Shown: piece by piece, positions 59,607 to 64,000 of the stretch
How positions within the stretch are numbered: the stretch's first letter is position 1
How the letters are laid out: every line of letters starts with the position of its first letter
From: Gemmiger sp. An120
GTDB taxonomy: Bacteria; Bacillota; Clostridia; Oscillospirales; Ruminococcaceae
Length of the DNA: 64,000 bases
Reading direction: 5' to 3'
Assembly (NCBI RefSeq): GCF_002160955.1
Contig: NZ_NFLN01000001.1
Location: forward strand, 62,001 to 126,000
The notes under the pieces: generated by a model
The model's database searches: none
Told to the model about the DNA's origin: nothing
What the model saw: only the letters and a program-made list of their open reading frames with translations
Made by a program: the position numbers and the translations under genes

Positions 59607-62489
59607 TCAAACGCTCTCGATGTGGTCCAGGCCGCAGGCTTCCAACTGGGGCTGGCCGCCGACCACACAGACGCCGCCCTGCAATGCCGTTTCGAGCGCG
59701 TCGGCCAGGGCGAGCAGTGTGTCCGGCGTGGCGGAAAGCAGCGCTTTGCGGCGGCGGCAGCGCTCGGTGTAGTCCACGCCCTGCCAGTACCAGGTGTCGG
59801 CGGTGGTGCCCTGGGCCTGGGGCGAGAGCAGCGGCTCGCTGTCCGACACTGCGCCGATGATGAGGCCCGTCAAATCGCGGCCCTCCCGGCAGAACTGGCG
59901 CAGAAATTCCGCGCAGCGGGTATAGGCCTGCAGGCTCTGCACGCCCCGCGGGTCGCGGTAGGACCAGCAGGCCGCCAGGCCGGTATCCCGCACCGCCAGC
60001 CCGGTGCCGTAAGCGCCGCCCTGTACCCGCACGGCGTTCCACAGGTATTCAAGCCCCAGCAGCTTGGATGCCAGCTGCCAGGCGCCGGTGTAGGGCTGCC
60101 CGCCTGCCAGAACGTTGCCGCCGCAGCAGGCAAAAGCGATGTCGGCCGGGATGGCGATGCCCTCCCGCCGCGCGCCCCAGGGGGCCAGCGCGGTGGCTTC
60201 GGGGGCGGCGGCGCCTGCGGGCAGGGCCGCGGCCAGCCGGGCGGCGGTCTGCCCGGCCAGGTCATGGTCGGTGGTCACGGCCAGCGTCAGCCGGGCCTGG
60301 CAGGCGATGGCGTCCAGCAGGCTTTGCAAGGCCGGGCGCAGGGCGGCCCAGTCCCAATGATCCTCCTGGGCTTTGACCCACTGGTAGCCCGCAAACCCGG
60401 TCAGATATTCCTGCGCCGCGCCGGCAGCCGAGAACTGCGCCGCCAGCCGGCCAATGCCCACATTGTGCCCGGCCATGATGCAGTTCTGCATCCGCTGCGT
60501 CCGCAGCTGGCGCAGGATGTCCCGGGCGGCGGGCTCGGCGCTCAGGTCGGTGGTGGTCAGCACCTCGGCGGCCAGGTCCAGCGCCGCGGCCAGCTTGGGT
60601 TCCAGCGCGCTCAGGTTCAGGCAGAGTTTGACATGGCAGCGGCCGGTCTCGCCGGGGATCGCATAGGCAGTGGCGTAGAACCGCAGTTCGCCGCAGGTCA
60701 GCCGGATGCGGTCGTTGAGCTGTTCCGCCGTGTAGTGCCGGGTGGGCAGGTGGCCCAGCAACTGGCACAGATACCCGAGTTCGCTCATCTGTTCGGGGCG
60801 CAAACCGTCGGCGTCAAAATAGAAGGTCAGGTAGACGATGCCCCGCGTCTTGACCCGGTGCCGCAGTACCGGAACCCCCGCCAGGGTGACGGTTTCCAGC
60901 GGCAGGTCGGTGGGGGCGGCGGGCAGGTCGGCCAAGGTCAGGCTGGGCAGCGTGGCCAGCGCCTCGGGGCTGTCCGGCGTCTGCTGCCAGGCGTCCAGCT
61001 CCTGCTGCTTTTGTTGCAGCGCGGTTCGGTCGGCTTCGGTCCAGGCGGCGGCCTCCCGGGCCAGACGGTCAGCCTCGGCCTGGCGGCGGGCCTCGCCGGC
61101 GGTGTGGCTCGGGGTCAGCACCGCCTTGGCCTTGTGCGGGTTTTGGAGGAAGATGCGCCGCAGCAGGTCCTCAAAGTAGCCCTCGCGCATCTTGGCGCGC
61201 AGGCTGTCGAACAGGTCACCCACCTGCAGGTTCGCTTCCGGCTGGCCGCCGTACAGCCAGCTTTCCAGCGTCTGCATACACAGGCCCACGCCCGGCGTGT
61301 AGGGGCCGAAATCCCGCACCCGCATCTCAAATTCCCGCCGGGCCAGGGCGGCTTCCAGCTTGGCGCGGTCGATGCCCTGCTCGGCCAGGCGGCGCAGCTC
61401 GTCCAGAACCGCCTGCTCGGCGGCGGCCGCGTTCTCGGCGTGCAGGTCGGTGATCTCCATTTGCAGCCAGGGCTGGGCTACGCTGTCATACACCCGCAGC
61501 ATCAGGTCCTTGGCCAGCTGGCGGGACAAAACTGCCCGGCACAGCGGGGATTCGTTGTCGCCGGCCAGCACCTGGGCCAGCACCCCGGCGGCCACCAGCG
61601 TCTCGCGGTCGGCGTAGCTGCCCAGCACAAAGCCGTAGCCCAGACGGGTGCGGCCGGGCTCCTCGGCCTCGCTGGCCACCTCGTACTCGATGCGCTGCAC
61701 GCCGCCGTCCACCGGGGCTTGCAGCGGCGGGAACACCGTGCGCTCGCTGCGCGCAAAACTGCGCAGATATTCCTCATCCAGCACCCGCAGCACGGTGTCC
61801 AGGTCCACGGCGCCGTCCAGAAAGATCAGCGCATTGGAGGGCGCGTAGAACTTGCGGTGGGCGGCCAAAAACTGTTCGTAAGTCAGGTCTGGAATGCAGG
61901 CCGGGTCGCCGCCCGACACAAACCGGTAGGGCGTGTCGGGAAAGAGGGCACGGTTGAGGGCGTTCGTCTCCAGCTCATCCGCATCGGCGAACGCGCCCTT
62001 CATCTCGTTGAACACGACGCCTTTGTAGTGGGGCTGGCCGTCGGCGTCAAACTCGTACCGCCAGCCCTCCTGCCGGAAGATGGCGGGGTTGTGGTAGATG
62101 GCCGGGTGGAACACAGCGTCAAGATACACCCGCATCAGGGTCAGAAAGTCCTTGGGGTTGCGGCTGGAAATGGGGTACAGCGTCTTGTCCGGGAAGGTCA
62201 GCGCATTCAAAAAGGTGTTCATCGAGTGTTTGAGCAGCTCGACGAAGGGCTCCTTGACCGGGTAGCGGTCCGACCCGCAGAGCACCGAGTGCTCGAGGAT
62301 ATGAAAGACGCCGGTGTCGTCTTTTGGCAGGGTGGGGAAGGCGATGCCAAAGGTCATGTTCACCTCGTCCCGCTCCAGCCAGACCAGCCGCGCGCCAGTC
62401 TGCGCGTGTTCCATCTCGTGCAGGGTGGCGTCGAGTTCCGGCAGCGGGGCCTGCCGGATTTCGGTAAAACCGTGAAGGGGCGTGTTCAT
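59607..62489 (-). CDS. M16C metalloprotease (PreP/Cym1-like)
   Basis: A 960-residue zinc peptidase with the inverted zinc motif HILEHSVLCGS (HxxEH) near residue 65 and the distal Glu in FNEMKGAFAD. It has the four-domain length of the presequence-protease class, which degrades short unfolded peptides inside a closed chamber. The ATG at 62489 has GAGGAAACC upstream; a longer frame to 62543 lacks a site. It overlaps no neighbour. Cytoplasmic, no signal peptide. Confidence 0.93.
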   Translation of the reverse strand: MNTPLHGFTEIRQAPLPELDATLHEMEHAQTGARLVWLERDEVNMTFGIAFPTLPKDDTGVFHILEHSVLCGSDRYPVKEPFVELLKHSMNTFLNALTFPDKTLYPISSRNPKDFLTLMRVYLDAVFHPAIYHNPAIFRQEGWRYEFDADGQPHYKGVVFNEMKGAFADADELETNALNRALFPDTPYRFVSGGDPACIPDLTYEQFLAAHRKFYAPSNALIFLDGAVDLDTVLRVLDEEYLRSFARSERTVFPPLQAPVDGGVQRIEYEVASEAEEPGRTRLGYGFVLGSYADRETLVAAGVLAQVLAGDNESPLCRAVLSRQLAKDLMLRVYDSVAQPWLQMEITDLHAENAAAAEQAVLDELRRLAEQGIDRAKLEAALARREFEMRVRDFGPYTPGVGLCMQTLESWLYGGQPEANLQVGDLFDSLRAKMREGYFEDLLRRIFLQNPHKAKAVLTPSHTAGEARRQAEADRLAREAAAWTEADRTALQQKQQELDAWQQTPDSPEALATLPSLTLADLPAAPTDLPLETVTLAGVPVLRHRVKTRGIVYLTFYFDADGLRPEQMSELGYLCQLLGHLPTRHYTAEQLNDRIRLTCGELRFYATAYAIPGETGRCHVKLCLNLSALEPKLAAALDLAAEVLTTTDLSAEPAARDILRQLRTQRMQNCIMAGHNVGIGRLAAQFSAAGAAQEYLTGFAGYQWVKAQEDHWDWAALRPALQSLLDAIACQARLTLAVTTDHDLAGQTAARLAAALPAGAAAPEATALAPWGARREGIAIPADIAFACCGGNVLAGGQPYTGAWQLASKLLGLEYLWNAVRVQGGAYGTGLAVRDTGLAACWSYRDPRGVQSLQAYTRCAEFLRQFCREGRDLTGLIIGAVSDSEPLLSPQAQGTTADTWYWQGVDYTERCRRRKALLSATPDTLLALADALETALQGGVCVVGGQPQLEACGLDHIESV

Positions 62490-62824
62490 GGATGGTTTCC
62501 TCGCTTTCTGCGATTGGGATAGCGGCCGTCCGGGGGGCGGCAAACGCGAATTGTCGGTTACTTATACTGTAATATACTGTAAAAAGTACCGGCGGTTTTG
62601 TCAATTTGGTTTGTCGATTCTGTCCGGTTTGCGTTCTATTTGGTATGGATTTACAGCGCCAACGCTGCAAGCAACACAGAAAAGCGCGCATCCGCCGATG
62701 GGGCTGAAACCGAAACGGCGCGGGGATTTGTGTGGCGTGCACAAATCCCCGCGCCGCGTACTATACAAGACAGAAGAATGTCAGCGTGTGAAAGAAATCT
62801 CCCAAAGTCACGGCCGTCCGGTGC
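62490..62824. other. Upstream region of the metalloprotease gene
   Basis: About 335 bases with no credible gene. It contains the 10-bp tandem repeat at 62563 and a GC-rich stem near 62728-62760 (CGCGGGGATTTGTG with CACAAATCCCCGCG), which would serve as terminator-like structure. Confidence 0.55.
62563..62582. repeat. Tandem TATACTGTAA operator-like repeat
   Basis: TATACTGTAA occurs at 62563-62572 and 62573-62582. On the minus strand this gives TTACAGTATA twice, overlapping the likely promoter of the metalloprotease gene. It could be a repressor site or simply -10/-35-like AT sequence. Confidence 0.55.
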
Positions 62825-62938
62825 TCACCCCCCGCGCAGGGCGCTGGCCAGGGCGATCAGGCGGGCGGCGGACTGGCGGGCAGCGGTTTCGGGCAGGCGG
62901 CCGTCCGCGAGGGCGGCCCGGATATCGTACAGCCAGAC
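62825..62938 (-). pseudogene. C-terminal remnant of a GC-rich chromosomal gene
   Basis: A frame reading VWLYDIRAALADGRLPETAA and RQSAARLIALASALRGG then TGA. The Ala/Arg-rich amphipathic helices and high GC match the host chromosome. Its 5' part is gone: upstream is an 18-bp hairpin and low-GC sequence. The parent gene is not identifiable from 37 residues. Confidence 0.5.
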
Positions 62939-62959
62939 ACATAGGCGCAGAACCGACAA

Positions 62960-63009
62960 AATAAACAAAGCAGCGACTTTGCAGAGTCAAGGTCGCTGCT
63001 TTGTTTATT
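62960..63009. terminator. 18-bp perfect hairpin, bidirectional terminator
   Basis: AATAAACAAAGCAGCGAC (62960-62977) pairs perfectly with 62992-63009. A and T runs at the ends make it active in both directions. It sits at the boundary between GC-rich chromosome and low-GC sequence. Confidence 0.88.
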
Positions 63010-63031
63010 GATAGCCCATATTTAGTTCAAA

Positions 63032-63268
63032 TTATGGACTCGTAGGAGTTGGCCCGCCAGTGGGATGGATCGATCCAGATGTAATTGTTACGATGAGGAT
63101 AAATGCAAAGTAGACAACAAGAATGACCAGTAACGCCATGAGGCATTTTTTGTCTTTGAATGCAAGAACCTTTCTTTTCCAAATTAATACGGCCAGGATT
63201 AAGACAAATGCCATGCCAGCCACGCTGAGGGTTATGTAATTTAACAAGAAATTCAGCACAAATTCCAT
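63032..63268 (-). CDS. 78-residue membrane protein
   Basis: Two or three hydrophobic segments (LNYITLSVAGMAFVLILAVL, KCLMALLVILVVYFAFILIV) and a Pro/Thr/Gly tail (GSIHPTGGPTPTSP). AAAGGAGG precedes the ATG at 63268; a longer frame to 63313 overlaps the gene before. It lies 28 bases after the partial gene on the same strand. Low GC. Function unknown. Confidence 0.65.
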   Translation of the reverse strand: MEFVLNFLLNYITLSVAGMAFVLILAVLIWKRKVLAFKDKKCLMALLVILVVYFAFILIVTITSGSIHPTGGPTPTSP

Positions 63269-63296
63269 CACAGAACCTCCTTTGATATCACCAGCA

Positions 63297-64000
63297 TTAA
63301 GATGTTTCTTCAAAGAGGGACTCTAATTCGAGGTAGAACGTCTCATCAATCTGACGGATAATGCGGCCATTGTCTGGACGATCGTCAATCAGGTAGTAAC
63401 TGCCATCCTGCTCGAATGCCAGACAGGTAATCATATCTGCGTGACTAATCAGTTCATCATGTGTCTGGTACTCAATCCGAATCTCATAACCATCTTTGAA
63501 GTCATAGCCACCGGTCCCATCCGGGTTTCCATAGATGTCATGCTCCAGGTCAAGATAGGGTGCGCTGTCAATACCATCCAAAATCTCAAGCGCCTGATCG
63601 TTATTCTGAATTTCCACATGGCCCACATTAGAATTTCCAATAATGCGAACCACGGAGATGCGTTCCGGCATGAAGATATCCGTAGCCCCGGGCTCCAGTT
63701 CATCATAATTAGGAACAATATAGTACACAGTGGGGTTGAAGTCAACGGTATCCACATCACAGGGAATCCGCTTTCCGCCCAAGGTGATCTTCAGATTCGG
63801 CACCTTTTCTGCAGTAGACATGATGCTGAATAGTGTCCCGTCATTGCCGGTTTCCTCCAGTTCCAACTTCAATGTTGTTCCGAAAATACTCGTAGATTGG
63901 CCTAAGCCAGAGTGAGTGGAATCTCCGCCTCCAGGAACGTAGACGAGGAAATAATACTCAGTGCTGCTACCGTTGTAATAGTCATAACGCAGGGCGTGAG
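63297..64000 (-). CDS. Partial exported-looking protein of unknown function (5' end outside window)
   Basis: The frame is open to the window edge: ALRYDYYNGSSTEYYFLVYV, PGGGDSTHSGLGQSTSIFGT, then TLKLELEETGNDGTLFSIMS. At least 234 residues, acidic and strand-rich, with many Asp/Glu and no Cys pairs or membrane helix in the visible part. Low GC and unlike the host block before 62.9 kb. It may be a secreted or surface protein of another accessory island. Confidence 0.65.
   Translation of the reverse strand, partial: HALRYDYYNGSSTEYYFLVYVPGGGDSTHSGLGQSTSIFGTTLKLELEETGNDGTLFSIMSTAEKVPNLKITLGGKRIPCDVDTVDFNPTVYYIVPNYDELEPGATDIFMPERISVVRIIGNSNVGHVEIQNNDQALEILDGIDSAPYLDLEHDIYGNPDGTGGYDFKDGYEIRIEYQTHDELISHADMITCLAFEQDGSYYLIDDRPDNGRIIRQIDETFYLELESLFEETS

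Noticed and set aside
58884-62522. 1212-codon plus-strand frame across the desulfidase and metalloprotease
   Set aside because: The minus strand encodes two recognisable enzymes over the same span; the plus frame is a GC-driven shadow.

Overview
The window looks like a chromosomal segment of a gut Firmicute, most likely Oscillospiraceae/Ruminococcaceae (Faecalibacterium/Subdoligranulum/Gemmiger-like). The evidence is the GC-rich housekeeping genes, strong AGGAGG-type ribosome sites, a CIRCE-controlled groES-groEL operon, and a conjugative element of the kind common in gut Clostridia. The genus is an inference. No tRNA, rRNA or CRISPR array was seen.

Left chromosomal block (1-12.9 kb). A minus-strand set encodes an FkbH-like acyl-loading enzyme, an acyl carrier protein and a partial MaoC-type hydratase, with a small BofC-C-like membrane protein upstream. 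The plus strand then carries a class A penicillin-binding protein; an amino-acid block of ACT protein, homoserine dehydrogenase, homoserine kinase and aspartokinase; a diacylglycerol-kinase-family lipid kinase; and groES-groEL.

Integrated conjugative element (about 12.9-38.6 kb, visibly lower GC). Just behind the groEL terminator are three CTTACGCCA repeats spaced exactly 11 bp apart, which resemble recombinase arm sites. After them come DUF5348, two regulatory/replication-like proteins, and a type IV secretion set: VirB2-like, VirB6-like, NlpC/P60 hydrolase, PrgI-like, VirB4, DUF5697, DUF6100 and VirD4/CD1115-type coupling protein. Next are an S1-domain protein, a CAP-domain lipoprotein, a 2131-residue LPQTG adhesin with class B sortase, a strongly predicted structured RNA with its own promoter and terminator, a zinc-finger protein and a sigma factor. 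No integrase and no relaxase were recognised, so the element looks incomplete.

Accessory islands (38.6-50 kb). A minus-strand operon encodes an XRE-type regulator, a 52-aa protein, a coiled-coil protein, a 59-aa protein and a two-gene ABC transporter. Next comes a stretch bounded by 17-bp direct repeats (43535 and 49717). It holds small membrane proteins, a truncated ECF sigma factor with its DUF4367 anti-sigma-like partner, and a run of immunity-protein-like genes. The last of these carries a GGADGPT motif otherwise typical of Na+-pumping decarboxylase beta subunits.

Right chromosomal block (50-62.9 kb, GC-rich). A thiol-redox set (thioredoxin-reductase-like flavoprotein without NADPH motifs, YitT protein, trigger-factor-like chaperone, thioredoxin) is followed by a heterodimeric ABC exporter, a small anchored protein and a LytTR regulator whose receiver lacks its phospho-acceptor. 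Convergent to these are a CyuA-type cysteine desulfidase and a PreP-like M16 metalloprotease. The last kilobase holds a broken chromosomal gene tail, an 18-bp perfect hairpin, and two low-GC genes of unknown function, one running off the end.
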